A DNA stretch of 40,598 nucleotides from assembly GCA_946479025.1 (NCBI GenBank), contig CAMLDM010000005.1, positions 1 through 40,598 of the forward strand, written 5' to 3'. Shown piece by piece: positions 17,404-24,226 of this stretch. The notes beneath the pieces were generated by a model. It was not told the origin of the DNA, did not search any database, and saw nothing but the letters and a program-made list of their open reading frames with translations. The number at the start of each line of letters is the position of its first letter. The first letter of the stretch is position 1. The DNA comes from an uncultured Candidatus Saccharibacteria bacterium. Lineage in GTDB: Bacteria > Patescibacteria > Saccharimonadia > Saccharimonadales > CAMLKC01. The position numbers were made by a program, and so were the translations under genes.

Positions 17404-17432
17404 TTAACAAATTACGTACCTTTTGATATAAA
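17404..17432 (+). promoter_or_regulatory. Separate promoter of the sixth pilin gene
   Basis: TTAACA, a 17-base spacer and TATAAA, followed about 30 bases later by the AGAAAGGAAT ribosome site of the gene at 17464. It would allow this pilin to be expressed apart from the five genes upstream. Confidence 0.6.
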
Positions 17433-17463
17433 ATAGAGAGAGTAATCCTAAGAAAGGAATAAC

Positions 17464-17874
17464 ATGAAAAAGATCATTAAGAGAAGCCTGCAAAGTTTGT
17501 TGATCGTTCCGGCGCTTGCGCTCGGCATCAGCTTTGTTGCTCCAGCCTTCCAGGTAGTGCCTGCAAACGCAGCATTTGACCAGGGACTACAGGACGGGGC
17601 GGATTCATCAAAGGGTAAAGACCAGCAGAGCGATCTGTTCGGCGACAACGGTGTGTTCAAAACGATCACCAACGTCCTCCTCTTTATCATCGGTGCTATC
17701 TCTGTCATCATGCTGATTATCGGTGGTATCCGCTACGTGGTATCGGGCGGTGATGCTGGCGCAGTGAGTAGCGCAAAAAACACGATTCTCTACGCGGTTG
17801 TCGGTATCGTCGTGGCAATTCTTGCCTACGCGCTCGTAAACTTCGTTATCGGCAGTTTCTCCGCGAACGCTTAG
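17464..17874 (+). CDS. Type IV secretion-like pilin subunit, sister of the gene at 19453
   Basis: A 136-residue protein: signal peptide to about 36 (NAA cleavage), mature start FDQGLQDGADSSKGKDQ, then two helices around GGIRYVVSGGDAGAVSSAKN. It has its own promoter, ribosome site and terminator. The mature sequence matches the minus-strand pilin at 19453-19863 far better than its operon neighbours (shared QDGA, DLFG, NTILYAVVG and NFVIGSF). Strong independent signals suggest this may be the major pilin; that is inference. Confidence 0.84.
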   Translation: MKKIIKRSLQSLLIVPALALGISFVAPAFQVVPANAAFDQGLQDGADSSKGKDQQSDLFGDNGVFKTITNVLLFIIGAISVIMLIIGGIRYVVSGGDAGAVSSAKNTILYAVVGIVVAILAYALVNFVIGSFSANA

Positions 17875-17895
17875 AGCTTTCGTTCAACTCTCTTA

Positions 17896-17927
17896 AATAA
17901 CACCCGCCTGGCTTCGCGGGTGTTATT
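17896..17927 (+). terminator. Terminator of the pilin genes
   Basis: A perfect 12-base-pair stem (AATAACACCCGC arm) with an 8-base loop, followed by ATTTT. It lies 20 bases after the pilin stop. Confidence 0.85.
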
Positions 17928-17962
17928 ATTTTGCTACCGGTCATGTGTTTATTTCTCCACTA

Positions 17963-17994
17963 AAAAAACAGTCCGTATGATCGGACTGTTTTTT
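17963..17994 (-). terminator. Terminator of the Hsp20 gene (bidirectional shape)
   Basis: A perfect 13-base-pair stem with outer A/T runs and an ACAGTCCG core, loop TATGAT. Either strand ends in a T run. It lies 15 bases after the Hsp20 stop and also backs up the pilin terminator. Confidence 0.85.
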
Positions 17995-18009
17995 AGGCAA
18001 AGCTCTTTA

Positions 18010-18483
18010 CTACTGAATGGTAATTTTCTTGGCTTGCTCTTGTTTGATTTTGCCGAAGCTGATGGTGAGGACGCCGTCTTTCAGGACTGCTCCTACCTCA
18101 TCTTCCTTTACGGCGACAGGAAGTGCCAGTGTGCGACTGAATTCGCCCCAGTAGCATTCCTGAATGTGCCAGTTGGTCGCGTCGGTGTCGTCACCGCTCG
18201 ATAGCGTACCGCTGATTGTCAGGATGCCGTCGCTGATGCTAACGTCGAGATCCTCTTTGTTTACACCCGCCGTGCGGGCCTTCACGATGAGCTTGTCCTC
18301 GGTTTCGTAAACGTCAACTGCGAGCTGACCTGGGAAATCGTCTTCAGACTCTTCCCATGTGTTATCGTTGGCCGCTGGAGCTGGTGTCGCTGCTGCGTCC
18401 TGTTGACTCAGTTCATCGTCGTTTAAAAACGCCGCCGCAAGTTCATCTTCGATCAATAGATCATCATTTTGTTTCCGGGCCAT
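18010..18483 (-). CDS. hsp20: Small heat-shock protein, Hsp20/alpha-crystallin family
   Basis: A 157-residue ATP-independent holdase chaperone. Residues 1-50 are acidic and Ala/Gln-rich. The alpha-crystallin domain spans about 55-150: LAVDVYETEDKLIVKARTAG at its start, DGILTISG in the middle, and the family motif LKDGVLTISFGK near the end. A short ITI at the C-terminus may serve as the IXI tail. ATG 18483 is chosen over the in-frame GTG at 18495 because GGAGG lies five bases before it and overlaps the GTG reading. A near-consensus promoter lies upstream. No CIRCE element is seen here, unlike groESL. Confidence 0.93.
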   Translation of the reverse strand: MARKQNDDLLIEDELAAAFLNDDELSQQDAAATPAPAANDNTWEESEDDFPGQLAVDVYETEDKLIVKARTAGVNKEDLDVSISDGILTISGTLSSGDDTDATNWHIQECYWGEFSRTLALPVAVKEDEVGAVLKDGVLTISFGKIKQEQAKKITIQ

Positions 18484-18530
18484 GATATCCTCCACTTTTC
18501 TCTAGGCTCTATTGACAGATTGTCTATCAC

Positions 18531-18559
18531 ATTATAACTAACATTTACGGTATAATCAA
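18531..18559 (-). promoter_or_regulatory. Promoter of the Hsp20 gene
   Basis: TTGATT, a 17-base spacer and a perfect TATAAT on the minus strand, about 50 bases before the ATG. A second TATAAT on the plus strand (18551-18556) overlaps the -35 and probably serves comF, so the two genes share a compact divergent promoter region. Confidence 0.7.
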
Positions 18560-18590
18560 CACACGGGATGCGCAAAACGTAAAAAATACA

Positions 18591-19256
18591 ATGATTGACA
18601 GACTACTTTCTCACTTAGCCCCTCACCTCTGTTATGGATGTGAAAAAACAGGCACTCTTCTATGCGATAATTGTAAATATGACATCATAACTGAGCAATT
18701 CACGAGCTGTATTGTGTGCGGGCGCGTGGCGGCCAGTTGCGGCGTGTGCGCGGCATGCCAAGTGCCCTACGTGCGTGTCTGGTGTGTAGGCGAACGGACG
18801 GGCGAGCTGCAGCGCCTTATGGACGGGTATAAATTTAAGCGTATGAAAGCGGCACACTCCCCGCTCGCCCAGTTGCTACATGAACGTTTGGATGAGTTGC
18901 CGGCTACGACGGTAATCGTGCCGGTGCCGACGATTCCGTCGCATGTCAGACAGCGCGGTTATGACCACACGCTTCTGATCGCTAAAGCTTTGGCGAAACG
19001 CCGAGGTTTAAGGGTGAGTCGCGCGTTACGCAAAATAACCACGACGCGTCAGCGCGGTGCCGATCGTGCGACGCGGCTGGCGCAAGCCAAGGAGGCTTTT
19101 AGGGTAAAGGGTAGGCTTGATAGCGGCCAGCCGTATCTGCTTGTTGATGATATTACGACAACGGGAGCAACGCTCACCTACGCCACCCAGGCGCTTCGGG
19201 ACGCGGGTGCGGCAGAGGTGTGGGTTGCAGTGATTGCCCGCCAACCTCTCGACTAA
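18591..19256 (+). CDS. comF: ComF-family phosphoribosyltransferase-like protein
   Basis: A 221-residue ComF homologue, linked in other bacteria to import and handling of DNA during natural competence. The N-terminal zinc ribbon is visible as CYGC..LLCDNC and CIVC..CGVCAAC. The C-terminal phosphoribosyltransferase domain carries the PRPP-binding motif LLVDDITTTGATL at about 180-192. Length is normal for the family. The start at 18591 has no clear ribosome site. It is followed by tRNA-Ser. CPR cells live on outside nucleotides, so DNA uptake is a reasonable role. That part is inference. Confidence 0.9.
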   Translation: MIDRLLSHLAPHLCYGCEKTGTLLCDNCKYDIITEQFTSCIVCGRVAASCGVCAACQVPYVRVWCVGERTGELQRLMDGYKFKRMKAAHSPLAQLLHERLDELPATTVIVPVPTIPSHVRQRGYDHTLLIAKALAKRRGLRVSRALRKITTTRQRGADRATRLAQAKEAFRVKGRLDSGQPYLLVDDITTTGATLTYATQALRDAGAAEVWVAVIARQPLD

Positions 19257-19297
19257 CTTTGCCTAATCTGTTACGATAGTCTGCGACCACCGCACAC

Positions 19298-19387
19298 GGA
19301 GAGGTGCCCGAGTGGTTGAAGGGAACGGTCTTGAAAACCGTCGTGCCAGCAATGGTACCGAGGGTTCGAATCCCTCTCTCTCCGCCA
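19298..19387 (+). tRNA. tRNA-Ser(UGA)
   Basis: Acceptor GGAGAGG pairs with the 3' arm (one G-U pair); the discriminator is G and CCA is encoded. The anticodon stem ACGGT/ACCGT holds the loop CTTGAAA, with anticodon TGA at 19332-19334. A long variable arm typical of serine tRNA and a T arm GAGGG-TTCGAAT-CCCTC are present. Confidence 0.97.
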
Positions 19388-19422
19388 AGCTAAAAGCCGA
19401 CCATTTGGTCGGCTTTTAGCTT
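19387..19422 (+). terminator. Terminator between tRNA-Ser and the convergent pilin gene
   Basis: A perfect 16-base-pair inverted repeat with loop ATTT. The arms contain AAAAGCC and GGCTTTT. It begins at the last base of the tRNA CCA and can stop transcripts from both sides. Confidence 0.85.
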
Positions 19423-19452
19423 GCTTGGGGCTTTGAACTCTCCCGCACTAAC

Positions 19453-19863
19453 CTAAACGTTCGTCCCACCCCCACCAATTCCAGGAACGAAACTGCCGAT
19501 AACGAAATTAACGATCGCATACGCCATAATGGCGATCACAAGGCCAACGACAGCATAAAGTATCGTGTTTTTCGCGGCTGTTATGTTGCTCGAATTACCT
19601 CCGGAAATCACATAACGGAGACCTCCAATAACTACCATGATCACGCTGATAGCCCCCACAACAAAAAGCATGACATTGCTGATCGTTGTGAAAATACCAG
19701 CGCTGCCAAAAAGATCTGCCGCTTGGTCGACGCCCTTGGCCGCGTTGGCGCCGTCTTGTATTGAAAGATTAAAAGTAGTGCCAAGTGAAATGAACACCAT
19801 ATTGAGAACGGCGGCAGGGACAACGCCGAGCATACCGAGGTAAGGTGTAGATGTTTTGTTCAT
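19453..19863 (-). CDS. Type IV secretion-like pilin subunit, detached from the main array
   Basis: A 136-residue two-helix pilin. The leader (MNKTSTPYLGMLGVVPAAVL) is unlike those of the other pilins and has no clear AXA cleavage site. The mature part, from QDGANAAKGVDQAADLFG on, closely follows the gene at 17464, with the turn GGLRYVISGGNSSNITAAKN in which the usual GGD is GGN. The C-terminus adds a Gly-rich tail PGIGGGGTNV. AAAGGAG lies before the ATG and a TAGACT-16-TATAAT promoter upstream. It points opposite to the main array and is separated from it by Hsp20, comF and a tRNA, consistent with a duplicated and moved copy. Confidence 0.82.
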   Translation of the reverse strand: MNKTSTPYLGMLGVVPAAVLNMVFISLGTTFNLSIQDGANAAKGVDQAADLFGSAGIFTTISNVMLFVVGAISVIMVVIGGLRYVISGGNSSNITAAKNTILYAVVGLVIAIMAYAIVNFVIGSFVPGIGGGGTNV

Positions 19864-19903
19864 GCCGATTCTCCTTTCTTAAGTGTTAAACCATATATAT
19901 TCA

Positions 19904-19931
19904 ATTATAGCAAAGCACACACAAAAGTCTA
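19904..19931 (-). promoter_or_regulatory. Promoter of the detached pilin gene
   Basis: TAGACT, a 16-base spacer and a perfect TATAAT on the minus strand, about 40 bases before the ATG at 19863. Confidence 0.5.
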
Positions 19932-19968
19932 CCCGCCGCCTCTGTGGTGTGGTACAATTGTTCGAGTT

Positions 19969-20061
19969 GGAGGAGTACCCAAGTGGCTGAAGGGGACGGT
20001 TTGCTAAATCGTTAGTACGGGGAGACCTGTAGCGGGAGTTCGAATCTCCCCTCCTCCGCCA
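19969..20061 (+). tRNA. tRNA-Ser(GCU)
   Basis: Acceptor GGAGGAG pairs with CTCCTCC; the discriminator is G and CCA is encoded. The anticodon stem ACGGT/ATCGT (one G-U pair) holds the loop TTGCTAA, anticodon GCT. A long variable arm is present. TACAAT at 19953 is a likely -10. Confidence 0.96.
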
Positions 20062-20095
20062 AATTAAAAAGACGACAGTTGTCGTCTTTTTAATT
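20062..20095 (+). terminator. Terminator after tRNA-Ser(GCU)
   Basis: A perfect inverted repeat with arms AATTAAAAAGACGACA and its complement. The second arm provides the T run. It starts one base after CCA. Confidence 0.85.
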
Positions 20096-20149
20096 ATTTG
20101 GGCTATACTAAAAATAGCTTTGAGAGGCTAAAACAAAAAAGGAGATAAC

Positions 20150-20884
20150 ATGACAAAAAACGAACAGCCGCTTAAGGGTGGCCGTATGACCAGGGGCGTG
20201 GTGCGAATCAATGACACGGTACGTCGTCCACATCAGTCCTCGTCCGCATTTACGCAAAAGTTACTAACTCACCTCGAGAGACAAGACGTGCGCATTGCGC
20301 CAAGGTATATGGGTACTGATGATGAGGAACGTGACATTCTTAGTTACCTTGACGGGGAGGTGCCGTCTACGTTTAAACATTTTAGCGACGCCCAAGTTAT
20401 TCAGGCGGCGAAAATAATCCGGACGCTTCATGATGCTACCCGCGGCAGTAGTCTTACTGGTGATCATCCTGTGGTATGTCATCACGATGCCGGACCTAAT
20501 AACTTCGTATTCCGGAATGATATGCCATACGCGTTGATTGACTTTGATCTCGCCTCTCCGGGAGAGCCGCTGGAGGATATCGGGTATATGGCATGGCTAT
20601 GGTGTATTTCGTCGAAGGCCGAACGACAGCCGGCTGCGAATCAGGCGGCGCAAGTTCGGCTGTTGGCAGATAGCTACGGACTCGGTAAAGCCGAACGTCA
20701 ACGTGTATTTGATGCGGTTATTGAGCGACAAACCTGGAATATAGGGTTCTGGGGTGAATATCTTATTCATCCAAAGCCAGAAGTCGCAACCTCACAGCAG
20801 GTTATCGATCGGATAGCCTGGACGGAACGTGAACGGACCTATACTTTACAAAATCAAGCGGCTTTTATGGGGGCGCTAGAATAA
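20150..20884 (+). CDS. Aminoglycoside-phosphotransferase/choline-kinase-like protein
   Basis: A 244-residue kinase-fold protein. The N-lobe is short (about residues 10-75). The Brenner motif appears as HHDAGPNN at 111-118, with catalytic Asp113 and Asn118, and the metal-binding step as IDFD at 130-133, followed by PLEDIGYMAW. Length is close to that of small APH proteins. The natural substrate cannot be told from sequence: a small alcohol, a sugar or a drug. There is no sign of a resistance cassette. AAAGGAG lies seven bases before the ATG. The gene stands alone between two terminators. Confidence 0.85.
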   Translation: MTKNEQPLKGGRMTRGVVRINDTVRRPHQSSSAFTQKLLTHLERQDVRIAPRYMGTDDEERDILSYLDGEVPSTFKHFSDAQVIQAAKIIRTLHDATRGSSLTGDHPVVCHHDAGPNNFVFRNDMPYALIDFDLASPGEPLEDIGYMAWLWCISSKAERQPAANQAAQVRLLADSYGLGKAERQRVFDAVIERQTWNIGFWGEYLIHPKPEVATSQQVIDRIAWTERERTYTLQNQAAFMGALE

Positions 20885-20911
20885 AGTCTCGTTTTTCGAT
20901 TCGAGGCTTTT
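20883..20911 (+). terminator. Terminator of the APH-like gene
   Basis: A 9-base-pair stem AAAGTCTCG/CGAGGCTTT (one G-U pair) with a 10-base loop, then TTCTCTT. It overlaps the last base or two of the gene. Confidence 0.65.
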
Positions 20912-20929
20912 CTCTTAATATGCTCATGG

Positions 20930-20935
20930 TATACT
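20930..20935 (+). promoter_or_regulatory. -10 box giving a leaderless start for the gene at 20942
   Basis: TATACT ends six bases before the ATG, so the expected transcription start falls on the start codon. No ribosome site is present. Confidence 0.55.
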
Positions 20936-20941
20936 GATGAT

Positions 20942-21685
20942 ATGCAACCTGACAGCAACCAGAACGGACAGCAGCCAGCGCAGCCGCAGGTCCAGCCTTA
21001 TTCGCCGCCAACTCCTGGCGTGCAAGCCCCACAGCAGCCTGTCGCTCCTGTGGTGAGCCTTGCTCCGGAGGCCATAGTGTCAGCGAGCCTTCCCGTCGAG
21101 CAGCCTGCGCCGCAAGCCACTCCCGTTCCGGTGCAGCAGCCGGTCGTTAATGAGACCATGCCCTCTAGTGTCCCTGCCTCCGAACAGCAGGCTGAAGTAG
21201 TGGAGGAAGAACAGCCTCAAACCGAGCAAGAACCCGTAAGGTGGCAGGCAAATGAGTATATTCACCATGAAAAAAGCCCGATGTGGTTTATCCTCTTCGC
21301 AATCGTGGTACTCGGACTTATCGCGGCCGCTATTTTCCTTATTCAGTCCATTACGTTTGCGATTCTCGTACCCGTTATGGCGGCGGCGCTTCTGGTGTAC
21401 ACCCACCGGCCGCCGCGCGTTCTTGATTACACGCTGAGTCGCCAGGGCATCCATGTAAACGATCACCTCTATCCTTTTGGTGATTTCAAGGCGTTCGGGG
21501 TTATTCGCGACGGCGAAGAATACTCAGTTATGCTGGTGCCAACGAAGCGTTTTAAGCCGGGAGTAACGGTCTACTTCCCCGAAGAATCCGGCGAAGCGAT
21601 CGTTGACATGCTGGGTGCACGCCTGCCGATGCAGGAGCTTCATCTTGACGCCGTCGATAAAATCGTACGAAAACTCCGTATCTGA
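20942..21685 (+). CDS. Membrane protein with Pro/Gln-rich cytoplasmic arm, unknown function
   Basis: A 247-residue protein. Residues 1-100 are Pro/Gln/Val-rich and likely disordered. Two membrane helices lie at about 114-134 and 136-154. A compact 90-residue domain follows (RVLDYTLSRQGIHVNDHLYPFGDFKAFGVI, then beta-rich with PTKRFKPGVTVYFPEE), similar in outline to a small PH-like domain that follows a two-helix anchor. No family is firmly recognised. It is leaderless by the -10 position and is followed by tRNA-Arg. Confidence 0.7.
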   Translation: MQPDSNQNGQQPAQPQVQPYSPPTPGVQAPQQPVAPVVSLAPEAIVSASLPVEQPAPQATPVPVQQPVVNETMPSSVPASEQQAEVVEEEQPQTEQEPVRWQANEYIHHEKSPMWFILFAIVVLGLIAAAIFLIQSITFAILVPVMAAALLVYTHRPPRVLDYTLSRQGIHVNDHLYPFGDFKAFGVIRDGEEYSVMLVPTKRFKPGVTVYFPEESGEAIVDMLGARLPMQELHLDAVDKIVRKLRI

Positions 21686-21813
21686 TATTGCTCTCCACCA
21701 CTGATACGTGATACAATAGCCGATGTTCGCTGCTGTTAAAGGCGGCCGAAAGCACCTTCTAGTTACACGAAAAGCGGAGTTATGCACGTTCCTCGTGTGT
21801 GACACCGCATTTT

Positions 21814-21890
21814 GGACCCGTAGCTCAGCTGGATAGAGCGTCGGCTTGCGGAGCCGAAGGCCAGAAGTTCGAATCTTCTCGGGTTCACCA
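21814..21890 (+). tRNA. tRNA-Arg(GCG)
   Basis: Acceptor GGACCCG pairs with CGGGTTC; discriminator A; CCA encoded. The D stem GCTC/GAGC, anticodon stem TCGGC/GCCGA with loop TTGCGGA (anticodon GCG), and T stem AGAAG/CTTCT are all intact. A20 in the D loop fits arginine identity. A likely promoter (TTGCTC-18-TACAAT, 21688-21717) lies about 100 bases upstream. Confidence 0.93.
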
Positions 21891-21901
21891 AGAAATGATA
21901 T

Positions 21902-21933
21902 AAAATCACCTCAGTTTGTCTGGGGTGATTTTT
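21902..21933 (+). terminator. Terminator after tRNA-Arg
   Basis: A 13-base-pair stem beginning AAAATCACC, with one G-U pair and a 5-base loop; the second arm ends in a T run. Confidence 0.8.
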
Positions 21934-21995
21934 GTTGACTGCTAAATTTCTAAAAGGCGTATACTGAAAGTAGAGCCTAAGCGGGAGAAATGATC

Positions 21996-22169
21996 ATGGA
22001 AGAACCAAACAAAATCCCGGAGCCACCACAAAAGCAACCGAAAGGTTATGGCAAACGGCCAATATGGCAATGGGTCGTGCTATATCTTGTGATCGCGGCT
22101 GTAGTGTACGGATTGGTGTATTATTTCTTTTTCCGTGACACGGGGACGGGTGGAACATACACCTACTAA
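21996..22169 (+). CDS. 57-residue single-helix membrane microprotein
   Basis: A 57-residue protein too short for most gene callers. Residues 1-22 are polar, Pro/Lys/Gln-rich (MEEPNKIPEPPQKQPKGYGK). A strongly hydrophobic helix at about 25-47, flanked by Trp and Tyr, is followed by a short tail RDTGTGGTYTY. GGGAG lies nine bases before the ATG. A TTGACT-19-TATACT promoter (21935-21965) and a terminator after the stop bracket it as a complete single-gene unit. That full set of signals is why it is called real. Function unknown. Confidence 0.72.
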   Translation: MEEPNKIPEPPQKQPKGYGKRPIWQWVVLYLVIAAVVYGLVYYFFFRDTGTGGTYTY

Positions 22170-22175
22170 ACTTAA

Positions 22176-22205
22176 AATAACCCGCCTACTTCCGGCGGGC
22201 TATTT
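22176..22205 (+). terminator. Terminator shared by two convergent small genes
   Basis: Stem CCCGCC/GGCGGG with flanking AATA/TATT pairs and loop TACTTCC. A/T runs on both sides allow it to work in both directions. Confidence 0.8.
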
Positions 22206-22207
22206 TC

Positions 22208-22540
22208 TTATGTGCGCGAACTGTCGTACGTGTGCTCGGTCTGCGGGTTGTTGCGCTGCATATCCTTGAATTCTTCCGGGTGGTTGACGCCCCAGATGAC
22301 AAGAAGCATAAAGACCACGATAAGCAGCAAAGAGATGATCGTGCTAACGATGCCGGTAATCAGCCCGGCGATGCCAAGACCGCGCCCTCCGGCGTCTTTT
22401 TTAAGCGAAATGATGGCGGTAATAATTGCGGGGACGCCGAGCAATAGCCCCGGGCCGGTGAGTGACACGACCCCAAGAACAAACGATATTATTGCGAGCG
22501 AGCTGGCTGTCTGCGGTTCAATGATTTCTTTTTTTGGCAT
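22208..22540 (-). CDS. DUF4190-type small membrane protein
   Basis: A 110-residue protein with two to three hydrophobic segments. The N-terminal part fits the DUF4190 pattern: SSLAIISFVLGVVSLTGPGL, then VPAIITAIISLKK, a Gly/Arg turn (GGRGLGIAGLITGIV), and a last helix of Leu/Ile/Val. The tail is polar. GAGGGA lies before the ATG. It is a conserved bacterial domain of unknown function, and its neighbours tell nothing about its role. Confidence 0.8.
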   Translation of the reverse strand: MPKKEIIEPQTASSLAIISFVLGVVSLTGPGLLLGVPAIITAIISLKKDAGGRGLGIAGLITGIVSTIISLLLIVVFMLLVIWGVNHPEEFKDMQRNNPQTEHTYDSSRT

Positions 22541-22623
22541 GCTGATTCCCTCACCTGTGTTGCATTAAGAGTTCTCTGGTTTCAATACAAATTATAGCAG
22601 ATTTCATAAATGGCAGATTACCG

Positions 22624-24144
22624 CTATTCGCTCATTGCGCTATGAAGTAACGCTTCGACTTCTTCCGGCTTCACCCGCCATGGATTGCCGTTGAACGAGA
22701 AGAATGCAGGGCGTCCGGTTTGGACTGCTCGCGCGATGGCCATCTCAAGCACTTTGTAGAGCCAGTTGCCCACCTGCGGCTCCAGCTCCTGGTCACCCGG
22801 TTGCTTTTCTTCATGGAAAGATAGCCCGCTCTCGATGGCGTTTGGAGTAAGAAAATATGATCTGCCGTCAAAGGTAAATATTGCCGGTTTACGCTTGTCG
22901 AGCGCCCGGCCTATGGCTTCGCCGGTAATTTCTGCCCAGCTTCTGCCCTCCGTAGCCACCTCAATAGTTAGCTTCGCCGCTTCTTTGGCTTGTTGCTCCT
23001 GCCAGATTCGCCGCTCTTCATGTTGATCGAGGGTTTGTTTTGCACGCAGATGTATAGTGGCGGCCAAACTGGAAGCAGCCGGATCGTCTTCCCGGATTTT
23101 CGCAGAAGTTACAGCATGGATATTTTGGAGCAGCGAACCGTCGAGTAGTTGCTGGCGGACTGCGCCGACCGCCGGACATAGAAACTTGTCGACGCGGTCG
23201 CGGCTATCCAGCGCTATATGCGCCGGTACGTCTACAAAATGGCGGAAGGCACCGTTACTGATAATGAAATCAGCGGCACTTTGGAACAGTTCCCGCGTAA
23301 GAAGCGAACCCCTGGCGGCCTCCGGGTTGGCTCGCCTTGCGTTCGTAAGATGGATGGCGATAGCGGGCATGAGTTCATCTATAAAGTTTGACGTATTCCA
23401 GGCACTTGCGAATTTCTGATAGTTCTCGAGATCGCGCTGGGTAATGCGAGACTCCGGGTGGGATGCCAGTTCTACGAATGCTCCCCCAAGGTTTTGTAGG
23501 TAGTCTTGTATCGTTCCCTGATAGCCGACGATCGCCAGCATGACGGCGGGCTCGTCGCGCGCAAGTTCTAGCGCGGCAAGAGATTCCTGTTCGGTGAATA
23601 GGTCACGCTTTTTGCTCGTTCTGTCGACCCCCTCGGTTCGGAACGACCACTCCTCGGGAAGCGTGGTACGGCTGCGAACGTGCGGCCTGTATTCGCTGAG
23701 GGCTTCCCTCATGCCCTCTGATGAAAACGTGTCTTCTGCCGTGAATCTCTCGTGAAAGTAGAGCATTACTTGCCGATGTGGCAGCAGTAATCGGTTTGCG
23801 GTGGCGAAGTTTCTGCGAAACTGGTCTACAAGTGCCTGCGGCACATCTATCTCCCACCTTTGAATTTGGAAGGGGCCGTTGTTATACGGTATCTCGAGCA
23901 TCGTTTCGGGGAAAGAAAACTCAGATCCGTTTCCGGTCCCTGCGTTGAGCTGTATCGCCTCTGTATCGCGGGCAAATACGCCGGCTTCGACGGCGCGCAT
24001 GGCGATTTCAAGAAAATCCACATGGGGCGGCTGGCCGTATTCATGTGTATCGTCTGTCACCTCGTGGGTTACTTCCGACTCGTCGGCTTCCCGCTCAGCG
24101 GGTAGCTCCACATTAGAGCGCCGTGGCGGCCTCAACTCGTTCAT
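22624..24144 (-). CDS. Unknown 506-residue soluble protein with a C-terminal tandem repeat
   Basis: No signal peptide or membrane helix is seen and no family is recognised. Residues 1-40 are acidic and probably disordered. Residues about 45-395 are mostly helical, with a coiled-coil-prone Glu/Gln/Ala stretch near 370-395. Residues 403-441 and 461-500 are two copies of one unit: W...[IV]...AI.RA....[KR]PA.F.F[DN]G..[YW]...P. ATG 24144 is chosen; an ATG six codons earlier is possible, and neither has a clear ribosome site. It stands alone between a terminator and tRNA-Ser(CGA). Confidence 0.65.
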   Translation of the reverse strand: MNELRPPRRSNVELPAEREADESEVTHEVTDDTHEYGQPPHVDFLEIAMRAVEAGVFARDTEAIQLNAGTGNGSEFSFPETMLEIPYNNGPFQIQRWEIDVPQALVDQFRRNFATANRLLLPHRQVMLYFHERFTAEDTFSSEGMREALSEYRPHVRSRTTLPEEWSFRTEGVDRTSKKRDLFTEQESLAALELARDEPAVMLAIVGYQGTIQDYLQNLGGAFVELASHPESRITQRDLENYQKFASAWNTSNFIDELMPAIAIHLTNARRANPEAARGSLLTRELFQSAADFIISNGAFRHFVDVPAHIALDSRDRVDKFLCPAVGAVRQQLLDGSLLQNIHAVTSAKIREDDPAASSLAATIHLRAKQTLDQHEERRIWQEQQAKEAAKLTIEVATEGRSWAEITGEAIGRALDKRKPAIFTFDGRSYFLTPNAIESGLSFHEEKQPGDQELEPQVGNWLYKVLEMAIARAVQTGRPAFFSFNGNPWRVKPEEVEALLHSAMSE

Positions 24145-24193
24145 GTGCGTATTAAGACACATTTATGTCAGTTTTACAATATTCAGAATATAC

Positions 24194-24210
24194 AAAAACC
24201 CCTTTCGGGG
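24194..24210 (-). terminator. Terminator of tRNA-Ser(CGA)
   Basis: On the minus strand a CCCC-GAAA-GGGG hairpin is followed by TTTTT, 16 bases after the tRNA end. The stem is short but has a stable GAAA tetraloop. Confidence 0.75.
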
Positions 24211-24226
24211 CCTCATAATTTCCTCA

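Noticed and set aside
17881..18000. Transposon inverted repeats
   Set aside because: The two perfect inverted repeats are ordinary terminators with T runs and enclose no gene.
18484..18495. GTG start for Hsp20 four codons upstream
   Set aside because: The GTG reading overlaps the GGAGG ribosome site that serves ATG 18483.
21723..21836. Short reading starting five bases after TACAAT and running into tRNA-Arg
   Set aside because: It ends inside the tRNA; the promoter more simply makes the tRNA precursor with a long leader.
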